A stretch of DNA of 8,972 nucleotides, taken from positions 1 to 8,972 of the forward strand of contig CALBOC010000324.1 of NCBI GenBank assembly GCA_937896705.1, read 5' to 3'. This document shows positions 1 through 5,378 of the stretch, piece by piece. The stretch is from an uncultured Micrococcaceae bacterium. GTDB lineage: Bacteria > Actinomycetota > Actinomycetes > Actinomycetales > Micrococcaceae. The notes below the pieces were generated by a model. The model was not told the origin of the DNA and made no database searches. It saw only the letters and a list, made by a program, of their open reading frames with translations. Every line of letters starts with the position of its first letter. Positions within the stretch are counted from its first letter, which is position 1. A program made the position numbers and the translations under genes.

Positions 1-345
1 ATCCCAGTGAAATGCTACGCCTGGTATACCCGCTGTGAGACTTGGAAATCCGACACTTTGGATGCTCACCGGATCGCCGCCGCAGAGCTACCATTACTAA
101 CCGAGAAACTGCGGCGGCCCGCAATGCCATGGCCAAAGACCGCATTCGATCGATCAACGCGCTGACTGCTTTGGTCCGCAGCAATGCTCTGGGTCTAGCT
201 GCCCGAGCAGCTAGACCCAGAGCGTTGAGGTTTCTCGCTGGCAGGGACCGGAAGGCAGAACCCTCTGTCTCGGTTGCTCGCACTGAAGCAGGTCGCCTGG
301 CAAGGTGCGTCATGGAACCGTTACGAGACCGACTCGACGGGGCCG
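1..345 (+). pseudogene. IS110-family transposase remnant (frameshifted, truncated)
   Basis: Seen: reading frame 1 (1-165) contains WKSDTLDAHRIAAAELPL followed by EKLRRP, and from about 110 a different frame (that of base 42) reads ARNAMAKDRIRSINALTALV, then LGLAAR, and later VARTEAGRLARCV up to about 315. Known: KSD-x-LDAHRIA, followed by an LRRPR block, an ERTR-x-INALTAL block and an ARAEA-x-RLA helix, is the order found in the N-terminal DEDD half and linker of actinobacterial IS110 transposases. Here EKLRRP runs directly into AARNAM in another frame, so about 50-60 bases normally lying between them seem to be deleted. The C-terminal Transposase_20 domain with its PGVGP motif is absent, and the 5' end lies outside the window. 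It cannot make an active transposase. The right boundary (about 315-345) is approximate, because homology fades into the end of the convergent secreted-protein gene. Family assignment rests on remembered motifs, not on a search. Confidence 0.72.
181..228. repeat. Long inverted repeat (perfect hairpin) in IS110 remnant
   Basis: Arms 186-201 and 208-223 are perfect reverse complements (16 bp). Extending outward to 182 and 227 adds four pairs, one of them G-T, and C202-G207 closes a four-base loop. The arms carry CTAG. No good T-run follows on either strand. It lies about 95 bases beyond the stop of the minus-strand secreted protein, so it could act as its transcription terminator. In the transposase reading the right arm replaces the residues expected after LGLAAR, so it may be a local inverted duplication rather than an original part of the element. 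Confidence 0.8.
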
Positions 346-758
346 ACCGTGACCTTTCCGCTCTGAGCGGGAGGGAACGCGCCGAGACCCCAGCCGAACC
401 CACCAAAACCTGGAGCTTGTGCTCTCCCTCCACCACCGCCGGTAGCTGGCTTAGGTGTCTCATCTTTGGCGTCCTTTGGGCGTTCCGGCTTTTCCTTAAA
501 ACAGGCGCGCTTAATTTGGTTCCCATCAGTAACGTAGGCCTCATACCGGTCATCGATCTCGTAGACGGCAACGGCAGTTTTGGAGAGCCAGTACTCATCG
601 ACCAGCCTGCCACGTTTTAGCACTTGATTGCCGCCACTCATGACGGACCCTGGACATGACACTGCTTCGGTGGTCGCGTGTGCGGGAGCGGTGACCGCCA
701 CCAACCCTGCCATCGCGAAGCCTGCGGCCACCAACGCTGTTACTGTTCGTCTCAACAT
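321..758 (-). CDS. Small secreted protein, unknown function
   Basis: This 145-residue product starts with a clear Sec signal peptide: basic MLRR, a hydrophobic stretch at about 5-24, and an AHA cleavage site near residue 28. The mature part has two cysteines (about 35 and 86) that could form a disulfide, a mixed polar domain containing DEYWLSKTAVAVYEIDDRYEAYV, a Lys/Pro/Glu-rich linker (about 88-105) and a Gly-rich tail (about 107-128). The start is set by an AGGAGG site at 763-768, four bases before the ATG. No family is recognised. It is convergent with the IS110 remnant, and its last codons (KVTVGPVESVS) may fall in remnant-derived DNA, so the C-terminus could differ from relatives. Gene call fairly sure; function unknown. 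Confidence 0.75.
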   Translation of the reverse strand: MLRRTVTALVAAGFAMAGLVAVTAPAHATTEAVSCPGSVMSGGNQVLKRGRLVDEYWLSKTAVAVYEIDDRYEAYVTDGNQIKRACFKEKPERPKDAKDETPKPATGGGGGRAQAPGFGGFGWGLGAFPPAQSGKVTVGPVESVS

Positions 759-762
759 GAGA

Positions 763-768
763 CCTCCT
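763..768 (-). promoter_or_regulatory. Ribosome binding site AGGAGG
   Basis: A perfect AGGAGG on the minus strand lies four bases upstream of the ATG at 758 and fixes the start of the secreted protein. The upstream bases (about 780-850) contain a TAGCCT/AGGCTA inverted repeat (811-839 area) but no -10/-35 pair I would trust. Confidence 0.75.
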
Positions 769-911
769 CAGACTTGTGTTTTTAGTCGTATGCGACCGGA
801 TTCGTCGACTTTAGCCTAGAGATTAGCAACTTTGAGGCTAGATCGTTAGATCGAAAGCCATTAGTTCTAACCGGGGGCCCCTGCTCTCACGTCAAGGGCA
901 GTCGAAAGAGC

Positions 912-1172
912 CTATATGCCGTTGTCAGGTGGATCGCACGATGGATTCATAGATACCGCGGCCCCCGAAGCTCGGTCGATGTTCAGTTGAACATTAGGCA
1001 TTAACCTGCCGCTTTCGGTGTTTAAACGTGTCCGACCGTGGGAAATTCTCAAGGGTCCCTGCAGTCGGACGGGGGCTTCGTCGGTACCGCAGGTGATTGA
1101 AAGCAGCGAACCCTCGTTTGGAATGGAGTAGTTGACTCCTTCGGCACGCAAAGTGCTTCGGTGACCATTCAT
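912..1172 (-). CDS. Doubtful small hypothetical protein (86 aa)
   Basis: An open frame on the minus strand starts with ATG at 1172, six bases after a GGAGG (1179-1183); a GTG at 1178 in the same frame sits directly on that GGAGG and is less likely. The product has no signal peptide or membrane segment. It has two cysteines, a stretch (about 14-40) with alternating polar and hydrophobic residues, and a short acidic end DPPDNGI. No family is recognised. A six-pair hairpin (ACCACC/GGTGGT, 1174-1192) places the ribosome site in its loop and right arm, which could restrict translation. The good ribosome site is the only positive evidence; the frame may be chance. Confidence 0.3.
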   Translation of the reverse strand: MNGHRSTLRAEGVNYSIPNEGSLLSITCGTDEAPVRLQGPLRISHGRTRLNTESGRLMPNVQLNIDRASGAAVSMNPSCDPPDNGI

Positions 1173-1281
1173 TACCACCCTCCATTGGTGGTGTTGAAGA
1201 GATTTGCGTCTCTAGCTGACATGGCAATTCGATTCCCGGACAGCGTGTGGATGGCCCACCGGCCTGGCGTGGTGAACAGTC

Positions 1282-1464
1282 TTAATGGTCACCGTAGACC
1301 TTTGACCGGTGCATGACATTCAAGGCAAAGATCACCAGTTGTTCATCGTAGTATTTGATGTTGTCCCGGTAGGCACGATGCGGTAGCTCCAGTGGCCACT
1401 CAGTTTGATAGCGCAAGGGTTTGTCGGAACGGCGAGGGGCTCCGGTCAACGCTCCAGGCCAAGT
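1282..1464 (-). pseudogene. Coding-like fragment, unknown origin
   Basis: This minus-strand open frame without a convincing start ends at a TAA at 1282-1284. Its last 40 or so residues look like real protein (RYQTEWPLELPHRAYRDN followed by IKYYDEQLVIFALNV), with charged and aromatic residues and plausible codon use. Just upstream another frame ends at 1446-1448 with FSDELRYELGLER. The two together suggest the 3' end of a broken gene with a frameshift. I do not recognise a family. It could equally be a chance open frame. Confidence 0.3.
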
Positions 1465-1543
1465 TCATACCTCAACTCGTCTGAAAACTGTAGGTGTCCA
1501 CGTTCCCGGCCTCGTACGTTTCGGTTTCGTGCAAGATGCGTGC

Positions 1544-2167
1544 TTACTTTGCAGACAAAGGATCCGCTGTGCCTGAGAAGTGGCCGTATCTGACTCGATA
1601 GCGAACATGTGCCACTTGGCGCCCAGCGACGGCACGGTCCTGATCGAACTTGATAGTTCCATACCCGAGACTCTCAAACAGGCTGCGTCCACTGCGCAAC
1701 AGTATCGGCACGATATGCAGTTGCAACTCTTCAAGGCTTCCGTTGCGTAACGCTTGTCGGATGGAGCCACCGCCGTGCAGGAGAACATCTTGTGCGCCGG
1801 CTGCTTCTCGTGCCCGGTCTAAAGCGGCACTAAACCCGTCGGTGACGAAGTGAAAGGTGGTGGCACCGCGTACGTCGTCGGGATGCGCGCGGTGCGTGAC
1901 CACGAAGACCGGTACCTCGAATGGCGGGCTGTCACCCCACTCTGCTTGCGCATGATCATAACTATCCCGACCCATGACCATCGCGCCCAGGCGTTCCAGC
2001 TCCTCGGCGAGAATATCGCTGGCACTCAACTGGTGCCTGGATGTGCCGTCATGTGCAAACCAATCATGCAGCGGTTCGCCACCGTGGCCTAACGGATGCA
2101 AAGAACTTGGACTGGGGCCGGTGTAGTACCCATCCAGCGAGATACTCAGGTTCGCGGTGACCGCCAT
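1544..2167 (-). CDS. RibD_C / dihydrofolate reductase-like protein (A)
   Basis: A 207-residue protein of the RibD C-terminal/DHFR-like superfamily, expected to be a cytoplasmic NAD(P)H-dependent reductase. Seen: N-terminal beta strand ending in SISLDGY (8-14), GAMVMGRDSYD (61-71), strand VFVVTHR (87-93), the glycine-rich nucleotide-binding-type segment LLHGGGSIRQALR (129-141) and LQLHIVPILLRSGRSLFE (148-165). These follow the usual order of the family. The final 13 or so residues after RYRVRY are beyond the normal domain end. Third gene of an operon: its ATG follows the stop of the preceding gene by two bases, and its AAGGAG site (2173-2178) lies inside that gene's last codons, indicating coupled translation. 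Substrate unknown; relatives are often loosely called dihydrofolate reductase but are not shown to reduce folate. Confidence 0.9.
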   Translation of the reverse strand: MAVTANLSISLDGYYTGPSPSSLHPLGHGGEPLHDWFAHDGTSRHQLSASDILAEELERLGAMVMGRDSYDHAQAEWGDSPPFEVPVFVVTHRAHPDDVRGATTFHFVTDGFSAALDRAREAAGAQDVLLHGGGSIRQALRNGSLEELQLHIVPILLRSGRSLFESLGYGTIKFDQDRAVAGRQVAHVRYRVRYGHFSGTADPLSAK

Positions 2168-2169
2168 GG

Positions 2170-2478
2170 TTACTCCTTGTTGGTGTGAAGATCGAAGGGA
2201 TCTCGCACAGATTCGATCAAAAATTCCTGCAGCGTTCCGCCATGAATCTGGACCCCGGAGTTAGGCACCACCGTTTGAACACGGTATCTTTCCATCTGGC
2301 TTTTGGAATCCCACAGTTCAAAAATATTGACTCGTGTGGGATCAACCGGATCGGGACTAATCGCGACATCGCGGCAACCGACTGCCTGTCGGGTGCGCTT
2401 CGTGTAGTGCAGAAACGCAGTGATGTATCGGTCTCGTTCGGAAGAATTGACGTATACATATCCCGCGAGGATGATCAT
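2170..2478 (-). CDS. Antibiotic biosynthesis monooxygenase (ABM) domain protein
   Basis: A 102-residue single-domain protein of the dimeric alpha/beta barrel (ABM) type. Seen: first strand ILAGYVYVN (3-11), a helix with FLHYTKRTRQAVGC (22-35), the strand VNIFELWDSKSQMERY (50-65) typical of the family's NxFELW element, and a last strand/helix ending LQEFLIESV. Family members act as cofactor-free quinol monooxygenases or as heme-related or unknown oxygenases; which applies here cannot be said. Its ATG overlaps the stop of the upstream gene (ATGA at 2475-2478) with no strong ribosome site of its own, so it is probably translated by coupling. It sits between two RibD_C genes, which suggests a shared oxidoreductive pathway. 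Confidence 0.85.
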   Translation of the reverse strand: MIILAGYVYVNSSERDRYITAFLHYTKRTRQAVGCRDVAISPDPVDPTRVNIFELWDSKSQMERYRVQTVVPNSGVQIHGGTLQEFLIESVRDPFDLHTNKE

Positions 2479-3143
2479 GCCTCGGGGTCTTTCTGCTCCG
2501 CATCAATCACGACTTCTTTGCCATCTTCAATGCTGACTGTCTTCCGGCCTTCGAAGTCTGCGGGCGTCATCTCTACGTCGAACACGCCATTGCTGGTCAC
2601 CGCACCGTGAACCACGTGCATGTTGTAGGATGGGCCGCCTTCGTTGAAAATCCCCAAACCCGGGCCGACCGTTACGGGCGCGATCAAGAAACGGTAGATA
2701 TCCACCAGTCCTGCTTGGTGGAGTATTTGCGCCAGTTGAATACTCCCGTGGACTTGGAGTTCTTTAGCGTGGGTCACGCCCTTGAACCGGGCGATCTCCT
2801 CGAGAAAATCCTCACCGAGCACCGTGGTCGTGTCAGCCCACACATCGCCAACCGGGGAGGACGTCACAACGTATTTTGTACTGTTATTGATTAGCCCGGC
2901 GACCGGATCTTCCGGGTCAGTCACTTGCGGCCAGTGCGAAGCAAACGAATCGTAGGTCTTGCGCCCTAATAAGAGCGCGCCGCACTGTTCGAACCAGCGT
3001 GAGACGGCTTGTCCGCATCCTTCATCGAATACGGACATAAGCCAGCCGCCATTAGTAAATCCGCCGCGCGTGTCTTCGTCTGGTCCGCCTGGTGCTTGAT
3101 TTACCCCGTCAAGGGTCATGAATAAATTGACACTGAGAAGCAT
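2475..3143 (-). CDS. RibD_C / dihydrofolate reductase-like protein (B)
   Basis: A 222-residue RibD_C/DHFR-like reductase, first gene of the three-gene operon. Seen: LLSVNLFMTLDGV (2-14), GALLLGRKTYDSF (55-67), the strand KYVVTSS (90-96), ELQVHGSIQLAQIL (128-141; HGS in place of the usual GG(G/S)) and LIAPVTVGPGLGIF (153-166). A longer frame opens at an ATG at 3194, but that codon overlaps the predicted -10 box, whereas the ATG at 3143 lies eight bases after GGAAGGAG (3152-3159) and begins at the conserved first strand, so 3143 is chosen. The C-terminal 25 residues are an extra charged tail. Likely cytoplasmic and NADPH-dependent; substrate unknown. Confidence 0.9.
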   Translation of the reverse strand: MLLSVNLFMTLDGVNQAPGGPDEDTRGGFTNGGWLMSVFDEGCGQAVSRWFEQCGALLLGRKTYDSFASHWPQVTDPEDPVAGLINNSTKYVVTSSPVGDVWADTTTVLGEDFLEEIARFKGVTHAKELQVHGSIQLAQILHQAGLVDIYRFLIAPVTVGPGLGIFNEGGPSYNMHVVHGAVTSNGVFDVEMTPADFEGRKTVSIEDGKEVVIDAEQKDPEA

Positions 3144-3491
3144 GCTGGAAGCTCCTTCCATATTGGAACGCAAAGCTATCCGTGGCACCATCATAGAAAA
3201 CTCAGAACCTTCTTGAACATAGCGGCATTTAGCGCTGGCATGACGCAGGTGCGCAGTAAGGGGAGCAGGACGGTTATAGGGGACGATCTCAGGAGACTGA
3301 CCAGGGGATACTGTCGTTTCTCCGGTATTGCTTGTCGTATTCGTGGATGATCGGTAGAGGTCGGCTGACCAGCTGGATTGTTTACGGATTCATGGCGCAG
3401 TTCGCTGGCTTCGGCCCAATCGAAAGTTGTCTCGTCAAGGGTGCGCCCGGGCACCAGCCAATTGATGCACTGAACCTCCGGGGCGGTAGGG
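3144..3491. other. Divergent intergenic region
   Basis: This stretch lies between the minus-strand operon and the plus-strand DedA gene. It contains the operon promoter at its left end and the DedA promoter at its right end. A minus-strand open frame (3191-3538) runs across it, but it lacks a ribosome site, overlaps both promoters and the start of dedA, and resembles no family. I see nothing else in the middle part. Confidence 0.5.
3190..3217 (-). promoter_or_regulatory. Promoter of the RibD_C-ABM-RibD_C operon
   Basis: On the minus strand TTCAAG (3212-3217) and TATGAT (3190-3195) are separated by 16 bases. The -10 matches TATAAT at five of six positions; the -35 is weak. Transcription would start near 3183, giving a leader of about 40 bases ending in the GGAAGGAG site. 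Confidence 0.5.
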
Positions 3492-3505
3492 CATAATATG
3501 AAACG
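3470..3505 (+). promoter_or_regulatory. Probable leaderless promoter of the DedA gene
   Basis: TAATAT (3494-3499; the overlapping CATAAT at 3492-3497 is also possible) ends six bases before the ATG at 3506. CTGAAC (3470-3475) is a weak -35 at 18-base spacing. No Shine-Dalgarno sequence precedes the ATG, and an ATG at 3498 is closed at once by TGA. The transcript therefore probably begins at or next to the start codon. Confidence 0.5.
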
Positions 3506-4276
3506 ATGATCGATCCTGTCACAATAACCCAGAGCCACACCGGGGCCGCGTCCCAGGACGTCTCATACGGCTGGCTTGGTGACATCGTGGTGGCGATTAT
3601 GGAAGCACTGGGTCCGATTGGCGTTGCGATTGCTGTCCTGGTGGAAAATCTCTTTCCACCGATTCCCTCGGAAATTATGCTCGCCCTGGCGGGGTTCACC
3701 GCTGCTGATGGTGCGTTCACGCCCGCGTCAGCGATTTTCTGGGCGACCGTCGGTTCGGTCACGGGGGCGCTTGCGCTGTACGGTCTGGGTGCCTGGTTTG
3801 GTCGACGGCGACTCTACCGGGCGGCTTATGTCATGCCTCTGGTGGACATCGATGATGTGGAACGCACCGAACGCTGGTTTATTCGATACGGGTATTGGAC
3901 CGTCTTTTTCGGCAGAATGATTCCGATTTTCCGGTCATTGATCTCCATTCCCGCTGGTCTTGAGCGGATGAATCTCTGGCTGTTCGCGCTCTTCACCACT
4001 CTGGGTTCGTTGATCTGGAACACCGTGCTCATCATGGGTGGCTACCTGCTGGGCGAGAACTTCCACTTGGTGGCCGATTATGCCGATGTGTTCTCCAACG
4101 TGGTGCTGGGGATCGTCGTGGCGGTCATAGCGATATGGGTGACGCTGCGGGTAGTGCGCAATCGGCGCCGTGCCCGCGACCCTGAGTATCGACCCGAAAC
4201 TCCTGAAGAGGCAGCGGCTCGGATCGAGCGGCTCGTCGCCCAGCAGCACGCCGACGACTTATCAGACTCCACATAA
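3506..4276 (+). CDS. DedA family membrane protein (VTT domain)
   Basis: A 256-residue multi-pass membrane protein of the DedA/VTT (SNARE-associated) family. Known: DedA proteins include lipid scramblases/flippases that recycle the undecaprenyl phosphate carrier, and they support envelope homeostasis. Seen: after a soluble N-terminus of about 25 residues comes the signature ENLFPPIPSEIML (47-59), a glycine-rich membrane segment with GALALYGLGAWFGRR (87-101), the re-entrant motif GRMIPIFRSLISIPAG (136-151) with its conserved arginines, and two further hydrophobic segments at about 158-182 and 197-215. A basic and acidic cytoplasmic tail of about 40 residues follows. The length is normal or slightly long. 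The next gene, on the same strand, begins 92 bases downstream with its own promoter. Specific substrate not decidable. Confidence 0.93.
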   Translation: MIDPVTITQSHTGAASQDVSYGWLGDIVVAIMEALGPIGVAIAVLVENLFPPIPSEIMLALAGFTAADGAFTPASAIFWATVGSVTGALALYGLGAWFGRRRLYRAAYVMPLVDIDDVERTERWFIRYGYWTVFFGRMIPIFRSLISIPAGLERMNLWLFALFTTLGSLIWNTVLIMGGYLLGENFHLVADYADVFSNVVLGIVVAVIAIWVTLRVVRNRRRARDPEYRPETPEEAAARIERLVAQQHADDLSDST

Positions 4277-4333
4277 TGTTCACCGCGTGACCCTTCGATG
4301 AGTAGAGCCTTCTTGGACATTTCCTCAATGTGA

Positions 4334-4368
4334 TTGCGCCGTGTCGTAGCCGCCGGTAGCGTCAGCGC
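4334..4368 (+). promoter_or_regulatory. Probable leaderless promoter of RibD_C gene C
   Basis: TTGCGC (4334-4339) and TAGCGT (4357-4362) are spaced by 17 bases, and the -10 ends six bases before the ATG at 4369. There is no Shine-Dalgarno sequence. The arrangement is the same as before the DedA gene. Confidence 0.45.
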
Positions 4369-4926
4369 ATGGGACGAATTATTTACGAAACCGCCACGAG
4401 CTTTGACGGCTACCTGGCCGATGAACAGCATTCTTTGGCCTGGCTCTTCGTCGTCCCCGGTGGCGATAACCCAGAGCTGGCACCGCCGAAAGCTGCCGTA
4501 CAAGTCATGGGCTCGACCACCTATGAGTGGGTCTTAGATGAGCTCGGCGCGTTAGAGAAGATGAATGTCTGGCACGAAGCCATGCCGTCAGCCACCGTCG
4601 TCTTCACCACTAGACAACTTCCCGCGCCGAAAGACGCCAATGTACAGTTCATGTCAGGTGATGTGGCATATGCCGTGCCGGAGCTTCAGCGCCTGGCCGG
4701 TGATGGCATTATCTGGGTGGTCGGTGGCGGGGATTTAGCCTCACAGTTCATTGCCGCACGTGCGCTGGATGAAATGGTCTTTTCGGTAGCTCCTGTCGCT
4801 CTCGGAGCCGGCGCTCCACTGCTGACTCAGCGCATTGAATCTGACCAGGTCACGCTGACCAACGTGCAACAGGTGGGCCAATTTGCTCGGCTGACCTATC
4901 AACTCTCGTATCCCGCCCAGGACTAA
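4369..4926 (+). CDS. RibD_C / dihydrofolate reductase-like protein (C)
   Basis: A 185-residue RibD_C/DHFR-like reductase, close to the usual length of the family's single-domain members. Seen: RIIYETATSFDGY (3-15), VMGSTTYEW (46-54), strand ATVVFTTR (75-82), the nucleotide-binding-type loop IWVVGGGDLASQF (115-127) and EMVFSVAPVALGAGAPLL (135-152). It is the third member of this family within 3.4 kb but on the opposite strand to the other two, and its motifs differ clearly from theirs, so recent duplication is unlikely. It has no ribosome site and probably uses a leaderless start. The Smr gene follows after 54 bases and could be co-transcribed. Cytoplasmic; substrate unknown. Confidence 0.9.
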   Translation: MGRIIYETATSFDGYLADEQHSLAWLFVVPGGDNPELAPPKAAVQVMGSTTYEWVLDELGALEKMNVWHEAMPSATVVFTTRQLPAPKDANVQFMSGDVAYAVPELQRLAGDGIIWVVGGGDLASQFIAARALDEMVFSVAPVALGAGAPLLTQRIESDQVTLTNVQQVGQFARLTYQLSYPAQD

Positions 4927-4980
4927 TGCCCTGCTTCGAGTACCGTGGTGATACATAACGGGGGAGTGATGGAGCCTTAG

Positions 4981-5232
4981 ATGCGTTTGAAATTAGATCT
5001 GCACGAAATTTATAACAAGAGCCGCGATCTCGACCGCGCGCTGCACAACATCATCGATGAAGCGGAAGCAACCCGGGCGAAAACGGTTGAGATCATCCCC
5101 GGCAAAGGCAGCGGCGCCCTCAAGAAACGCGTCCTACGCTTTTTGCAGCGCAAAGATATCAAAGCGCGCTACCACCGGATCGAAAAAGACAGCAAGAACC
5201 ACGGGCGGGTTTTTGTCCACTTCAAACACTGA
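4981..5232 (+). CDS. Stand-alone Smr domain protein
   Basis: An 83-residue protein that is almost entirely a small MutS-related (Smr) domain. Seen: the LDLH motif (5-8), the amphipathic helix DLDRALHNIIDEAEA (16-30), the strand-loop KTVEIIPGKGSGALKKRVL (34-52) and the final strand GRVFVHFKH (75-83). In canonical Smr domains the loop is HGxGxG; here the histidine is replaced by proline (PGKGSG). Smr domains bind or nick branched DNA or RNA and occur at the end of MutS2; the role of short free-standing forms like this is not settled. The ATG follows GGAG (4971-4974) by six bases. A three-codon ORF (Met-Glu-Pro-stop, 4969-4980) with its own G-rich stretch abuts the start and might influence initiation. 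Confidence 0.88.
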   Translation: MRLKLDLHEIYNKSRDLDRALHNIIDEAEATRAKTVEIIPGKGSGALKKRVLRFLQRKDIKARYHRIEKDSKNHGRVFVHFKH

Positions 5233-5238
5233 ACGTAA

Positions 5239-5255
5239 GGCCCTCCACGAGGGTC
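5239..5255 (+). terminator. Weak hairpin after the Smr gene
   Basis: GGCCCTC and GAGGGTCC pair around a CAC loop (seven pairs, one G-U), six bases after the Smr stop codon. It is followed by a T/G-rich stretch (5261-5269) rather than a clean T-run. A possible terminator, perhaps acting together with the stronger hairpin downstream. Confidence 0.35.
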
Positions 5256-5280
5256 CGGCATGTGTGTTTGAAACAATGAA

Positions 5281-5319
5281 ACCGGCGGTGTGCCCCCGTG
5301 TAGGGAGCACACCGCCGGT
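5281..5319. terminator. Strong bidirectional terminator hairpin
   Basis: ACCGGCGGTGTGC (5281-5293) is a perfect 13-bp inverted repeat with 5307-5319; the loop can pair further through CCC/GGG. It lies between the convergent Smr and phosphatase genes. Read on the minus strand the hairpin is followed by TTCATTGTTTC, a moderately T-rich tract, so it should mainly terminate the phosphatase transcript, with a weaker effect on the plus strand. Confidence 0.8.
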
Positions 5320-5378
5320 CTAATCTTGGCAGCCGATGAGTTGAGAACAACCCCTACGGGTTACCAGCTCAATGCTGG

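Larger units (their letters stand above)
759..1543. other. Gene-poor, possibly decayed region
   Basis: Between the secreted-protein gene and the RibD_C gene there is no ORF with recognisable family features. It holds one doubtful small minus-strand ORF (912-1172) and one coding-like fragment (1282-1464), described separately. No tRNA or clear terminator was seen. With the transposase remnant nearby, this looks like a region shaped by old rearrangements. Confidence 0.5.

Noticed and set aside
42..620. Plus-strand open frame of 192 codons as one gene
   Set aside because: Only its first part (to about 315) carries IS110-like residues; the rest is antisense to the secreted-protein gene, which has a signal peptide and a perfect ribosome site. 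Treated as a pseudogene remnant.
994..1227. Minus-strand 77-codon frame overlapping the 86-aa ORF
   Set aside because: It has no ribosome site, and its composition (many Arg, Ser and Pro, no strand/helix pattern) looks random.
3144..3194. Longer N-terminus for RibD_C protein B (ATG at 3194)
   Set aside because: That ATG overlaps the predicted -10 box, and the conserved first strand begins at 3143 after a strong ribosome site.
3191..3538. Minus-strand 115-codon frame between the operon and the DedA gene
   Set aside because: It starts inside dedA, covers both promoters, has no ribosome site and resembles no family.
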